Shown piece by piece: positions 1 through 7,830 of a DNA stretch of 13,772 nucleotides. The stretch covers positions 1 through 13,772 of the forward strand of contig JAEYXQ010000065.1 of NCBI GenBank assembly GCA_023431205.1. Direction: 5' to 3'. Position numbers and translations under genes: made by a program. Within the stretch, counting starts at the first letter, position 1. The number at the start of each line of letters is the position of its first letter. This DNA comes from Pseudomonadota bacterium. GTDB taxonomy: Bacteria; Pseudomonadota; Alphaproteobacteria; Rhizobiales; Devosiaceae. The notes below the pieces were generated by a model. It had not been told where the DNA came from, ran no database searches, and worked only from the letters and a program-made list of their open reading frames with translations.

Positions 1-594
1 ATCATGGGACGAGGCATGGGCTCCGGCGGCGACGTGCTGCACGACGTGACCCTGTTTCACCTGACCGACCAGCCCATGCGACGGCTGCTGGCGACGGAAG
101 CCCGCATCGAGAACGGGGAATGGGTGCTGCCGGAAGCGACGGTGCTGGCCCCCGATCGGCCGGCGAGCCTGGTGACAGATTACCGCCTGCCCACGTCGTC
201 ATCGCCGGCCGAGATCGGCCTCAAGCTTGCGTCCACAGAAGATATGACCTTCTTCGAGATCGCCACCCTGCTGCAGCAAGGCGTGGCCGACGCGGGCATT
301 CGCAATGGGGCAACCATGCGACTCATCAAGCTGCTGGCGCTGCCCCTGGTGCTGACCGGCTCGCTGTTCATTGCCTTTGCGTTTACTGCGGGTTATCGAA
401 GAGCTTCTAATTATGGGCCAGCGGTCCTTTACGGGATCGTGCTGGGTTTCGTCGTGTTCGTGATCACCGAAATGGCCGACCGCGCTGGGTCGACCGGTGT
501 TCTGAACCCCGCCTTCGCGGCGGCAGGCCCGGCATTCGTGGCAATCGTCATCGGGGTGACGGTGCTGCTGTACAAGGAAGACGGACGCGCGTGA
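1..594 (+). CDS. lptG: LPS export ABC transporter permease LptG (3' end, partial)
   Basis: LptG and LptF form the inner-membrane permease of the LptB2FG complex, which extracts lipopolysaccharide and passes it to the periplasmic bridge. The frame is open from base 1, so the start and the first membrane helices lie outside the window. What remains (about 197 codons) is the end of the periplasmic domain followed by three hydrophobic segments, at roughly residues 107-130, 138-158 and 169-190 counted from the Met codon at base 4. This is the C-terminal layout of the YjgP/YjgQ family, and the short charged end KEDGRA is usual for it. The stop is one base before the lptD start, which implies translational coupling. 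LptG is preferred over LptF because lptD follows directly, as in related genomes (recalled synteny). Family assignment is firm; the F/G choice is slightly less so. Confidence 0.88.
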   Translation: MMGRGMGSGGDVLHDVTLFHLTDQPMRRLLATEARIENGEWVLPEATVLAPDRPASLVTDYRLPTSSSPAEIGLKLASTEDMTFFEIATLLQQGVADAGIRNGATMRLIKLLALPLVLTGSLFIAFAFTAGYRRASNYGPAVLYGIVLGFVVFVITEMADRAGSTGVLNPAFAAAGPAFVAIVIGVTVLLYKEDGRA

Positions 595-595
595 G

Positions 596-2893
596 ATGAA
601 GTCCGGGGGGAGCAAGAGAGCAGCGCTGCTTGGCTCGGCTATCGCCGCCGGGCTGTTGCTCATGGCCGCTCCGACGCAGGCCCAGGGCATCTTGCCCGTA
701 GATTTCTTCAACGCACCGCTGGACCAGAACGCGCCTGCCGCCGTTGAGGCCAGCCAGCTCACGTTCGATGCCAACAGCAACGTCATCACGGCCGTTGGCG
801 ACGTGGTGGTGAGCCAAGGCGGCTATACGGCCACCGGGCAGAACCTCGTCTACGATCGCAGTTCGGGCGAGGTGCGGTTCATCGGCACGGTTACGGTGCG
901 CGACCCCTCGGGCAACCTGCTCGAGACCGAAGACCTGGAAATGACCGGGGGTATGCGTCAGGCGTTCATCGATGCGCTGACCATCACCTCCTATGACGGC
1001 GCCCGGATCACCGCCGACAGCGCCGACTATGACGAGGCGCTGGAAACCATCTTGGTCAACGCCACCTACGCGCCGTGCGGGGACTGTATCGACGACAAGG
1101 GCCGGCGGATCGGCTGGTCCATGCGAGCGGCCAAGGTTGTGCACAATTCGGAGGATGGTTCGCTCTACCTGGAGCAGCCGTCGCTGGCCCTCCTCGGCAT
1201 CCCGGTGGCATGGCTGCCGTATCTGTGGCTGCCGGACACCAGTGACTCGGCGCTGTCTAACCTGCGCATGCCGACCTACGACTACGCGGACGACTACGGG
1301 CACAGGCTGGATGTGCCCTATTACGCTTATTCTAGCCGCTGGACCGATATCATCCTGACGCCGACGGTGATGAGCCGGCAGGGCTTCCTGATGAGCGCGG
1401 AGTGGGTGCAGCGCTTCGACAACGGCTCCTTCCAGATCAAGGCTTCGGGTCTCTACCAGTGGGACCGGGCGGCCTTTGCGGGCGAGGTGGGTGACCGGGA
1501 CTGGCGCGGGGCGATCCAGACCTCAGGCGAGTTCAGGCCGATCGAGAACTGGACGGCTGGATGGAGCTACACCGCATTCACGGATGCCGGCTATCTCGTC
1601 GACTACAAGCTCACCAACGCCAAGTCATCGGTGGACCAGGTGTATGCAACGCATGTGTCGGAGGACACCTTCATCGATGCGCGGCTGCAGCGGTTCAACC
1701 TGCTCGGTAACTACACCTTCGCCGATCAGGAACGGCAAGGCATGGCACTTCCGACCGTCCGGTTCGACCACATCCACGAACTCGGCGACGAGATGGGTCG
1801 GATCGAGATCAGCGGCAAACTGCTGGGGGTAAGGCGGGGCCTCGATGCCACCGGAACGTTCAATGGCGTGCCGTACACCTATGGCTATGCCGGCAACAAG
1901 CAGCATGCAGCCTTCCAGGCCGCCTGGCAGAAGCAGTGGATCGCGCCGGGCGGATTCGTGGTGACGCCGTATCTCGGCGGACGGGCCGACCTCGCCTACT
2001 ACGACGGCGCCAGCGCCATCGGACCGGCGCCGACGACACTGTGGAGCGCCACCCCGATCGCGGCGATGGACGTGCGATTCCCGCTGGCAGCCAGTGACGG
2101 CTCGACGGTGCACCTGATCGAACCGATCGCCCAACTGGTCTACCGCGGCAGCAATACCAGCCTGGTCGGCATCACCAATGACGATGCGCAGAGCTTCGTC
2201 TTCGACGACACCAACCTGTTCAGCTTCAACCGCTTTTCGGGCTGGGACCGCCAGGAAACCGGGCTGAGGGCGAATATCGGCGGGCGCTACCAGGCGAACT
2301 TCGTCGACGGGAGTTATTTCGAACTGGTCGGCGGCCAGTCGTTCCAGATCGCGGGCACCAATGCCTTCGCGCAGCCTGACCCCACCAATGTTACGCTGGG
2401 TAGCGGGCTGGAGGGTACGGCGTCCTACGCAGTGCTCGGCGCCTACGGCCATTTCACCAATGGGTTGAGCGTCGGCGGCAAAGTACAGGTCGACCCGGCG
2501 GGGCCGACGATCACCCGGGCAGCGGCAAACGGCAAACTGACGACGGACCTGTTCACCGCCGGGGTGGGCTATCACTACGTGGCCGCGGTTCCCGCCCTCG
2601 GCGTGATCCAGAACCAGCACGAAGTGAGCGGGACGCTGAGCATTCCTCTGGCGGACTACTGGAGCGTGACCGCCGATGCCGCCTACGACCTTACCGGCAG
2701 CAGCATGCTGCTGGTGGGTGGCGGCATCAACTACGATGACGGCTACCTGGCGGCGGGGGTCTACGCCTCCCGCACCGGCCCGACCCATGCGAGCCCCAAC
2801 AGCACCAGCATCATGGCCTCATTCCGCATCAAGGCGCCGGCGGGCTTGAACGTGGGGTATTCGGGCGTAATACCGTTGCCGACTCTCAACTGA
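596..2893 (+). CDS. lptD: LPS-assembly outer-membrane protein LptD
   Basis: LptD is the beta-barrel that, with the lipoprotein LptE, inserts lipopolysaccharide into the outer leaflet of the outer membrane. The 765-residue product has a Sec signal peptide (charged start, hydrophobic residues 9-25, likely cleavage after TQA at 27-29). An OstA/LptA-like beta-taco domain follows at about 45-180. A long region of alternating, aromatic-rich strands makes up the C-terminal barrel. A WLPYLWLPD stretch (206-214) marks the junction, as in the family. The only cysteines are C161 and C164, in a CGDC motif; the Escherichia coli protein has four that form interdomain disulfides. The ATG starts one base after the lptG stop, with a GGA-containing purine stretch inside the lptG end. 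Length is normal for alphaproteobacteria. Confidence 0.93.
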   Translation: MKSGGSKRAALLGSAIAAGLLLMAAPTQAQGILPVDFFNAPLDQNAPAAVEASQLTFDANSNVITAVGDVVVSQGGYTATGQNLVYDRSSGEVRFIGTVTVRDPSGNLLETEDLEMTGGMRQAFIDALTITSYDGARITADSADYDEALETILVNATYAPCGDCIDDKGRRIGWSMRAAKVVHNSEDGSLYLEQPSLALLGIPVAWLPYLWLPDTSDSALSNLRMPTYDYADDYGHRLDVPYYAYSSRWTDIILTPTVMSRQGFLMSAEWVQRFDNGSFQIKASGLYQWDRAAFAGEVGDRDWRGAIQTSGEFRPIENWTAGWSYTAFTDAGYLVDYKLTNAKSSVDQVYATHVSEDTFIDARLQRFNLLGNYTFADQERQGMALPTVRFDHIHELGDEMGRIEISGKLLGVRRGLDATGTFNGVPYTYGYAGNKQHAAFQAAWQKQWIAPGGFVVTPYLGGRADLAYYDGASAIGPAPTTLWSATPIAAMDVRFPLAASDGSTVHLIEPIAQLVYRGSNTSLVGITNDDAQSFVFDDTNLFSFNRFSGWDRQETGLRANIGGRYQANFVDGSYFELVGGQSFQIAGTNAFAQPDPTNVTLGSGLEGTASYAVLGAYGHFTNGLSVGGKVQVDPAGPTITRAAANGKLTTDLFTAGVGYHYVAAVPALGVIQNQHEVSGTLSIPLADYWSVTADAAYDLTGSSMLLVGGGINYDDGYLAAGVYASRTGPTHASPNSTSIMASFRIKAPAGLNVGYSGVIPLPTLN

Positions 2894-2996
2894 TCCGCAT
2901 CGGATTTTGGCCGTATTCGTCGCGCAATTGACAGCGCGGCCAAGACTGCCTCATGGAGGGCGGCGGCGCATTCGATTGGCAGAGGCGAAGGACGAT

Positions 2997-3896
2997 ATGG
3001 CGAACGGCATTTGGAGGCGCTTGGGCGGCGCCCTGATCGCAGGCATGCTGCTGATGGCAGCAGGCCTGAGCCCGGCTCTGGCGCAGAATGTGCGCGTAAC
3101 CGTGAATGGCACCCCGATCACCGATGTTCAGGTTTCGCAGCGGGTGAAGCTGTTTGCGCTCGAGGGCAATCAGGGCGGCACGCGCGGGGCCACCGAGCAG
3201 TTGATCGACGAAGCGATCCAGATGTCCGAGGCCAAGCGCCTGGGCATCACGGTATCCAACGCGCAGGTGGACGAGGCGCTGCTGCAGGTGTCGCGCAATC
3301 TCCGCGTGAGCCAGGAGCGGCTGGGTCAGATCATGGCGCAGGCCGGCGTGAACATGGAAACACTGAAGGACCGCCTGCGGGCCGCGGTCGCGTGGAACGC
3401 GGTGACGCAGGCCGCGATCATGCCGCAGGTGCAGCTGGACGGCCTCGCGCTGGATCAACAGGCTGCAAGCAAAATCACCGACTACCAGCGCTTCGACTAT
3501 ATCCTCAAGGAAATCATCTTCGTGGGTGCCGGCTCGGGCGCGCGCAGCGGCCAGGCGAACAACTACCGCTCCAAGTTCAACGGGTGCGATGGCGCGGTGA
3601 ACCTGTCGCTGAACTACACGGACGCGGCGGTTATCGACATCGGGCGGCGCCATGCGACGCAGTTGCCGGAGGCGCTGGCCAAGGAACTGGCCGGGCTCAA
3701 TGTCGGCGGCATCACCAAGCCGCGCGTGGTCGAGCAGGGTGTGTCGATGCTGGCCATATGCGAGAAGGCCCAGGCGGACGACCTCACCTTCGTGAAGGGT
3801 GAACTCGAGGCGCAGGCTGGCAATTCGGCGCTGGAAACGCGGGTGAAGGAATACCTCGCCAACCTGCGCGCGCAGGCCAAGATCATCTACAACTAA
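2997..3896 (+). CDS. surA: SurA-type periplasmic chaperone, single degenerate parvulin-like domain
   Basis: This is a periplasmic chaperone for unfolded outer-membrane proteins, a natural partner for the LptD barrel encoded just upstream. The frame is open from a TTG at 2907, but the ATG at 2997 is chosen: it is preceded by GCGAAGGA and gives a proper signal peptide (cleavage near ALA-QN, 27-31). The 299-residue product has a SurA N-domain at about 32-160. A parvulin-like region follows at about 165-260, containing FDYILKEIIF and a cysteine at each end (C197, C255). The C-terminal strand ends in KIIYN. There is no room for the second parvulin domain of E. coli SurA (about 428 residues). Family membership is well supported; isomerase activity is doubtful. 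The 103-bp gap after lptD contains TTGACA at 2928-2933 but no convincing -10 box. Confidence 0.87.
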   Translation: MANGIWRRLGGALIAGMLLMAAGLSPALAQNVRVTVNGTPITDVQVSQRVKLFALEGNQGGTRGATEQLIDEAIQMSEAKRLGITVSNAQVDEALLQVSRNLRVSQERLGQIMAQAGVNMETLKDRLRAAVAWNAVTQAAIMPQVQLDGLALDQQAASKITDYQRFDYILKEIIFVGAGSGARSGQANNYRSKFNGCDGAVNLSLNYTDAAVIDIGRRHATQLPEALAKELAGLNVGGITKPRVVEQGVSMLAICEKAQADDLTFVKGELEAQAGNSALETRVKEYLANLRAQAKIIYN

Positions 3897-3902
3897 GACT
3901 GC

Positions 3903-3924
3903 AGGCGGGCGAACACGCCCGCCT
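3903..3924 (+). terminator. GC-rich hairpin between surA and pdxA (terminator- or attenuator-like)
   Basis: A perfect 9-bp inverted repeat (AGGCGGGCG, loop AACA, CGCCCGCCT) begins 7 bases after the surA stop. The bases after it are CACTCTCC, not a uridine run, so it is not a classical intrinsic terminator. It could slow polymerase, protect the surA 3' end or be an RNA-processing site, lowering pdxA-rsmA expression relative to the upstream genes. The hairpin is seen directly; the function is inferred. Confidence 0.4.
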
Positions 3925-3944
3925 CACTCTCCCCGGGGGCGGAG

Positions 3945-4943
3945 ATGAACAAGCCGCTGGCCATCAGCATGGGAGAGCCCGCAGGGGTTGGTCCGGAACT
4001 CATCCTGCAGCTGTTCGCACAGCGCCGGGAGCTGGAGCTTCCGGCCTTTTGCGTCTTCGGACATGCTGGGCTGTTGCGGTCGCGGGCCGGACGACTCGGG
4101 CTCGATCTAACGGTGACGGAGTGCGCAGCCGCAGAGGCGGCAGAGGTCTTTCAAACCGCACTGCCGGTGATCGATGTCGGCGGACTGGTGCCGGACCAGC
4201 CTGGGCAGGTCTCGGCGGTGTCGGCGCGGGCGGTGATCGAGTCCATCACCTCGGCGGTATCGGCGACGCTGACGGGTTCCTGCCGGGGGCTGGTGACGGC
4301 GCCGATCCACAAGGCAGCGCTCTACAATGCCGGGTTCAGGCACCCGGGACATACCGAATTCCTGGCGGAGCTTTGCGCCCAGGGGGGCAAGCCGCGGCTG
4401 CCGGTGATGATGCTGGCCCATGGCGGGCTGCGCGCGGTGCCGGTGACGATCCATGTGCCCATTCGCGAGGTGCCGACGCTGCTGACCCGGGCGTTGATCG
4501 CCGAGACGGTCCGGATCGTCGCCCATGATCTCAAGAAACGCTTCGGGCTGGCGGAGCCGCAGATCGCCGTGGCCGGGCTCAACCCGCATGCCGGCGAAGG
4601 TGGCGCCATCGGGCGCGAGGACCAGGAGATCGTGTTGCCGGCAGTGATGGACCTCCAGCATGAAGGCCTGGCCGTGACGGGGCCCCTGCCTGCCGACACG
4701 CTGTTCTATCCGGCGCACTGGGCCAAGTACGACGCTGTCGTGGCGATGTACCACGACCAGGCGCTGATCCCGATCAAGACGGTGGCGTTCGAGGACGCGG
4801 TGAACGTGACGCTGGGGCTGCCGATCGTGCGGACTTCGCCGGACCACGGCACCGCATTCGATCTGGCGGGGACGGGGAAGGCCTCGGCCAGGAGCTTCCT
4901 TGCGGCAGTTCGCATGGCCGATGCCATGACGGCGGCACGATGA
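3945..4943 (+). CDS. pdxA: 4-hydroxythreonine-4-phosphate dehydrogenase PdxA
   Basis: PdxA oxidises 4-phosphohydroxy-L-threonine with NAD; the product decarboxylates to 3-amino-2-oxopropyl phosphate, which PdxJ uses to make pyridoxine 5'-phosphate. It is a cytosolic homodimer. The 332-residue length is typical. Visible signatures are GEPAGVGPE (10-18), TAPIHK (118-123), GHTEF (135-139), NPHAGEGG (213-220) and MYHDQ (268-272). H170, H215 and H270 match the three metal-ligand histidines of the E. coli enzyme, and the H136-T137 substrate-site pair is present. The start ATG has GGGGGCGGAG immediately upstream; the G run rather than the abutting GGAG is at the better distance. The stop overlaps the rsmA start by 4 bases (ATGA). 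Confidence 0.95.
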   Translation: MNKPLAISMGEPAGVGPELILQLFAQRRELELPAFCVFGHAGLLRSRAGRLGLDLTVTECAAAEAAEVFQTALPVIDVGGLVPDQPGQVSAVSARAVIESITSAVSATLTGSCRGLVTAPIHKAALYNAGFRHPGHTEFLAELCAQGGKPRLPVMMLAHGGLRAVPVTIHVPIREVPTLLTRALIAETVRIVAHDLKKRFGLAEPQIAVAGLNPHAGEGGAIGREDQEIVLPAVMDLQHEGLAVTGPLPADTLFYPAHWAKYDAVVAMYHDQALIPIKTVAFEDAVNVTLGLPIVRTSPDHGTAFDLAGTGKASARSFLAAVRMADAMTAAR

Positions 4944-5791
4944 GCCAGATCGACGACCTGCCGCCGCTGCGCGAGGTGATCGCCCAGCATGGGCTACGGG
5001 CCAAGAAGGAACTCGGGCAGAACTTCCTGCTCGACCTCAACCTCACGGCGCGGATTGCGCGCGTGGGCGGCTCGCTCGAAGGGGTGCGGGTGATCGAGGT
5101 CGGACCGGGCCCCGGCGGCTTAACGCGGGCGCTGCTGGCCGAAGGCGCACGCGAGGTCATCGCCATCGAGCGCGATGCGCGGGCGCTGCCGGCGCTGGCA
5201 CAGATCTCGGACGCCTATCCCGGCCGGCTGACGGTGATCGGTGGCGACGCCATGGAGATAGACTACCGCCTGCTGGCGGATGGGCCGACGCGGATCATTG
5301 CCAACCTGCCCTACAATATCGGCACCCCGCTGTTGACCGGCTGGCTCAGCACCGAGCCGTGGCCGCCATTCTTCGAGAGCCTAACGCTGATGTTCCAGCG
5401 CGAGGTGGCGGAGCGCATCTGTGCCCGGCCCGGCGAAGAGCACTACGGGCGGCTGGCGGTATTCGCCGGCTGGCGGACAGACGCCAGGATCGCGTTCAAC
5501 GTGGGCCGGCAGGCCTTTGTGCCGCCACCGAACGTGACCTCGGCCGTGGTGCACCTGGTGCCGAAGCCAGTGGATGAAAGCGTGACGGTGAAGTCACTGG
5601 AGCAGGTGACACGCGCGGCCTTCGGGCAGCGGCGCAAGATGGTGCGGCAGAGCCTCAAGGCGACCGGAGTGCCGGTGGAAGCACTGCTGGCGGCGGGTGG
5701 GCTCAAGGGCGATGAGCGCGCCGAGGACCTGCCGGTGGAAACGTTCCTCGCCATGGCAGCAGCGCTGCCGGGACTGAGAACCAGCCAATAG
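4940..5791 (+). CDS. rsmA: 16S rRNA (adenine(1518)-N(6)/adenine(1519)-N(6))-dimethyltransferase RsmA (KsgA)
   Basis: RsmA uses S-adenosylmethionine to dimethylate two adjacent adenines in the 3' hairpin of 16S rRNA, a late check on small-subunit assembly. The 283-residue product has the expected order of motifs: LGQNFLLD (25-32), the SAM loop EVGPGPGG (53-60), the acidic AIERD (75-79), GDAMEID (102-108), the catalytic NLPY (122-125), FQREVAERI (152-160), VPPPNVTSAV (194-203) and the C-terminal FGQRRKMVRQSLK (228-240). All key residues appear intact. The start overlaps the pdxA stop and has only a weak GGCGG upstream, so translation is probably coupled to pdxA. It is the last gene of the left block and faces the MFS gene tail to tail across 51 bases. 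Loss of RsmA gives kasugamycin resistance in other bacteria. Confidence 0.96.
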   Translation: MSQIDDLPPLREVIAQHGLRAKKELGQNFLLDLNLTARIARVGGSLEGVRVIEVGPGPGGLTRALLAEGAREVIAIERDARALPALAQISDAYPGRLTVIGGDAMEIDYRLLADGPTRIIANLPYNIGTPLLTGWLSTEPWPPFFESLTLMFQREVAERICARPGEEHYGRLAVFAGWRTDARIAFNVGRQAFVPPPNVTSAVVHLVPKPVDESVTVKSLEQVTRAAFGQRRKMVRQSLKATGVPVEALLAAGGLKGDERAEDLPVETFLAMAAALPGLRTSQ

Positions 5792-5806
5792 AAGCGGCCG
5801 CGACGT

Positions 5807-5821
5807 CGTGGTTCGACCACG
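5807..5821. terminator. Short hairpin in the rsmA/MFS convergent gap
   Basis: The 51-bp gap between the two convergent stops holds CGTGGT-TCG-ACCACG, a 6-bp stem. The right arm can instead pair with ACGTGG at 5836-5841 (CCACGT at 5817-5822). Neither form is followed by a U-run on either strand, so this is at best a weak bidirectional terminator or a Rho-dependent end. Confidence 0.22.
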
Positions 5822-5842
5822 TCACCATGAGGTCTACGTGGA

Positions 5843-7084
5843 TCAGGCGCCAGCGGGCGGTTCGAGCCGTTGTTCGGGGATGGGCAGTGGCGGCAGGCGT
5901 GTCAGGCCTACGGCTATCACCAGGGCGACGAGAATGGCTCCGCCGCTGACGAGAAGCACGCCCGGCCAGTCCCACGCAGACCAGGCGTAGCCTCCCAGGG
6001 TGCCGAGCACGGACGCACCGAGATAGTAGGCGAACATGTAGAGGGCGGAGGCTTGCGCCCTGCCCTGCCGGGCGCGTCGTGTGACCCAGGCGCTGGCGAT
6101 GCCGTGAGCGGCGAAATAGCCGATGGTGGCAATTGCCAGTCCCGCGATGACGCCGACGGTAGACGGCAGGGCCGTAAGACCTATGCCTATGGCCAGCACC
6201 AGAACCAGAACCCAGTAGACGCGGCGGCGGCCGAGGCGTTGGGACAGGCTGCCGGCCCAGGCGGAGCTGACGCTGCCCAGCAGGTAGACGATGAAGATCG
6301 ATGAGATGGCGGCGTGGCTGATTTCGAAGGGCGGCAGGGCCAGGCGGAAGCCGGCATAGTTGTAGAGGGTCACGAAGCTGCCCATCAGCAGGAACGCCGA
6401 GGCAAACAGCCAAGGCAGGCCGCGATCGGTGAACTGGACGGCGATGAGGCGGCTCAACTGCGTCAAGGAAAGGCGCTGGGGGCTGGAGTTATGGGCCTGC
6501 GGCAGCAGCAGGACCACCGCTATGGCAGCCAGGGCGATGGCGATGCCCAGGGCCAGCAGCGCCGGGCGCCAACTGATCCAGTCTGCAAGCACACCAGAGA
6601 GCAACCGGCCGGCCATGCCCCCGATGGCAGTACCGCCGATGTAAAGGCCCATCGAGAAGCCGAGTGCGTCAGGCTCCATCTCTTCGGCCAGATAGACCAT
6701 GGCCACTGCGGGCAATCCGGAGAGCGTCAGCCCCATCACCGCGCGGTTGGCGACCAGGCTTACCCAGTCGGGCGAGAAGGGCAGAGCGAGTCCCAGAGCC
6801 GCTGTGGTGACGATCGACCAGACCATCAGGCGACGACGGCCGACACGGTCCGAAACCCAACTTGCGAGGATCAGGGCCGCGGCCAAGACGGCGGTGGTGG
6901 CGGAAAGGGAAAGGGAACTCTCACCGGCACCAAGGCCGAACTCAGCAGCGAAAATCGGCAGCAGCGGCTGCACCGAATAGAGCGATGCGAAGGTGACGAA
7001 GGCGGACAGGAAGAAGGCGAGATTGGCCTTGCGATATGCCGGCGTTCCGCGGCGGATGCCGGTGGGAGGAGACGGCTCTGCCAT
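5843..7084 (-). CDS. MFS transporter, YnfM-like drug/sugar efflux family
   Basis: This is an inner-membrane secondary transporter, probably a proton-driven exporter; the substrate cannot be read from sequence. The 413-residue product has about twelve hydrophobic segments in two halves. The MFS loop signature SDRVGRRR (78-85) lies between helices 2 and 3, and its second-half counterpart QRLGRRR is at 282-288. Stretches such as LYSVQPLLP (35-43), ESSLSLS (55-61), MGLYIGG (145-151) and FLLMGSFVTLYNY (231-243) closely recall E. coli YnfM, including the GTPAYRKANLA start. The ATG is preceded by GAGGTGA at good spacing. It lies 34 bp downstream of gmk on the same strand and may be co-transcribed. 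It is the one accessory-type gene in this housekeeping region. Orthology to ynfM is not established, so no symbol is given. Confidence 0.9.
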   Translation of the reverse strand: MAEPSPPTGIRRGTPAYRKANLAFFLSAFVTFASLYSVQPLLPIFAAEFGLGAGESSLSLSATTAVLAAALILASWVSDRVGRRRLMVWSIVTTAALGLALPFSPDWVSLVANRAVMGLTLSGLPAVAMVYLAEEMEPDALGFSMGLYIGGTAIGGMAGRLLSGVLADWISWRPALLALGIAIALAAIAVVLLLPQAHNSSPQRLSLTQLSRLIAVQFTDRGLPWLFASAFLLMGSFVTLYNYAGFRLALPPFEISHAAISSIFIVYLLGSVSSAWAGSLSQRLGRRRVYWVLVLVLAIGIGLTALPSTVGVIAGLAIATIGYFAAHGIASAWVTRRARQGRAQASALYMFAYYLGASVLGTLGGYAWSAWDWPGVLLVSGGAILVALVIAVGLTRLPPLPIPEQRLEPPAGA

Positions 7085-7118
7085 GACCAGTCACCTCACA
7101 CAGCGATTCAGCTCGTTC

Positions 7119-7757
7119 TCAAAGAGATTCGATCTGGTTCTGCAAGTCCTTGACGAAATTGTCCAACTGGCCGAGCCGCGGCCGGGCCAGACGTGCCGCG
7201 GCGAGGATGGAGCGCACCTTCTGCGTCGAGGCTTCCAGGTCATCGTTGATGATGATGTAGTCGTACTCCGAATAGTGCGCCATTTCGATCTTGGCGTTGC
7301 GGAGACGCTTCTCGATGGTGCCGACGCTATCCTGCGCGCGGCGCTCGAGGCGGGCGCGGAGCTCCTTGATGGTGGGCGGCAGGATGAACACCGTCACCAT
7401 GTCGGCGCGGCTCTTTTCATAGAGCTGTAGCGTGCCCTGGTAGTCGACGTCGAAGAGGATGTCGTGACCGGCGGCGAGTTGCTCTTCGACCCTGGCCCGC
7501 GGGGTACCGTAGAAATTGTCGTGAACCTGGGCCCATTCGAGCAGTTCGCCATCGGTGCGCATGCGATTGAAGGTGGGCACGTCGACAAAGTAGTAGTGGG
7601 TGCCTTCCACTTCATCGGTACGCCGCGCGCGCGTGGTGACCGACACCGACAGGCGGATGTTGGGGTCCTGTGCGAACAGGGCCCGCGAGATGGACGACTT
7701 ACCGGCGCCCGAGGGTGAAGCGATCACCAACATGACGCCGCGGCGTTGAAACTCCAT
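7119..7757 (-). CDS. gmk: Guanylate kinase
   Basis: Gmk phosphorylates GMP to GDP with ATP, an essential cytosolic step of purine nucleotide salvage and synthesis. The 212-residue product has the P-loop SPSGAGKSS (14-22), the SVSVTTRARR stretch and a GTHYYFVD motif of the GMP-binding region. ELLEWAQVHDNFYGTPR, DVDYQGTLQL and an arginine-rich lid (ELRARLERRAQDS) follow. The protein starts MEFQRRGVMLVIA; the second Met (residue 9) is too close to the P-loop to be a better start. Ribosome-binding sequence is weak (AGG about 8 bases upstream). mltG ends 73 bp upstream on the same strand. A YicC-type gene, which I recall in this gap in relatives, is not present. Confidence 0.96.
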   Translation of the reverse strand: MEFQRRGVMLVIASPSGAGKSSISRALFAQDPNIRLSVSVTTRARRTDEVEGTHYYFVDVPTFNRMRTDGELLEWAQVHDNFYGTPRARVEEQLAAGHDILFDVDYQGTLQLYEKSRADMVTVFILPPTIKELRARLERRAQDSVGTIEKRLRNAKIEMAHYSEYDYIIINDDLEASTQKVRSILAAARLARPRLGQLDNFVKDLQNQIESL

Positions 7758-7790
7758 CTGTCCAGCCTGTTCGATCTGCGGAATGCGGGT

Positions 7791-7819
7791 AGTTGAGCCA
7801 ACGTGACCATCGGGTCAAG
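7791..7819 (-). promoter_or_regulatory. Possible gmk promoter in the mltG-gmk gap
   Basis: On the minus strand CTTGAC (complement of 7814-7819) is followed after 17 bases by TCAACT (complement of 7791-7796). The -35 box matches the alphaproteobacterial consensus well; the -10 box is poor. It would give gmk and the MFS gene a start separate from mltG. Weak evidence. Confidence 0.25.
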
Positions 7820-7830
7820 CGGCGCAACAA

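Noticed and set aside
1625..2788. A 387-codon open frame antisense to the lptD barrel region.
   Set aside because: Arg/Gly/Val-rich product without motifs, wholly inside lptD. Treated as a GC-driven shadow.
2928..2956. Promoter between lptD and surA, from the perfect TTGACA at 2928-2933.
   Set aside because: At 17 bases the next hexamer is TCATGG, a poor -10 box. A lone -35 match is not enough to call it.
2907..2996. N-terminal extension of SurA from a TTG at 2907.
   Set aside because: The extension precedes a clear signal peptide starting at the ATG at 2997, which has its own GAAGGA ribosome-binding site.
6314..7153. A 279-codon plus-strand frame opposite the MFS gene.
   Set aside because: Extremely Gln/Gly/Arg-rich and charged, which is what the complement of a hydrophobic transporter gives. 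No start signals.
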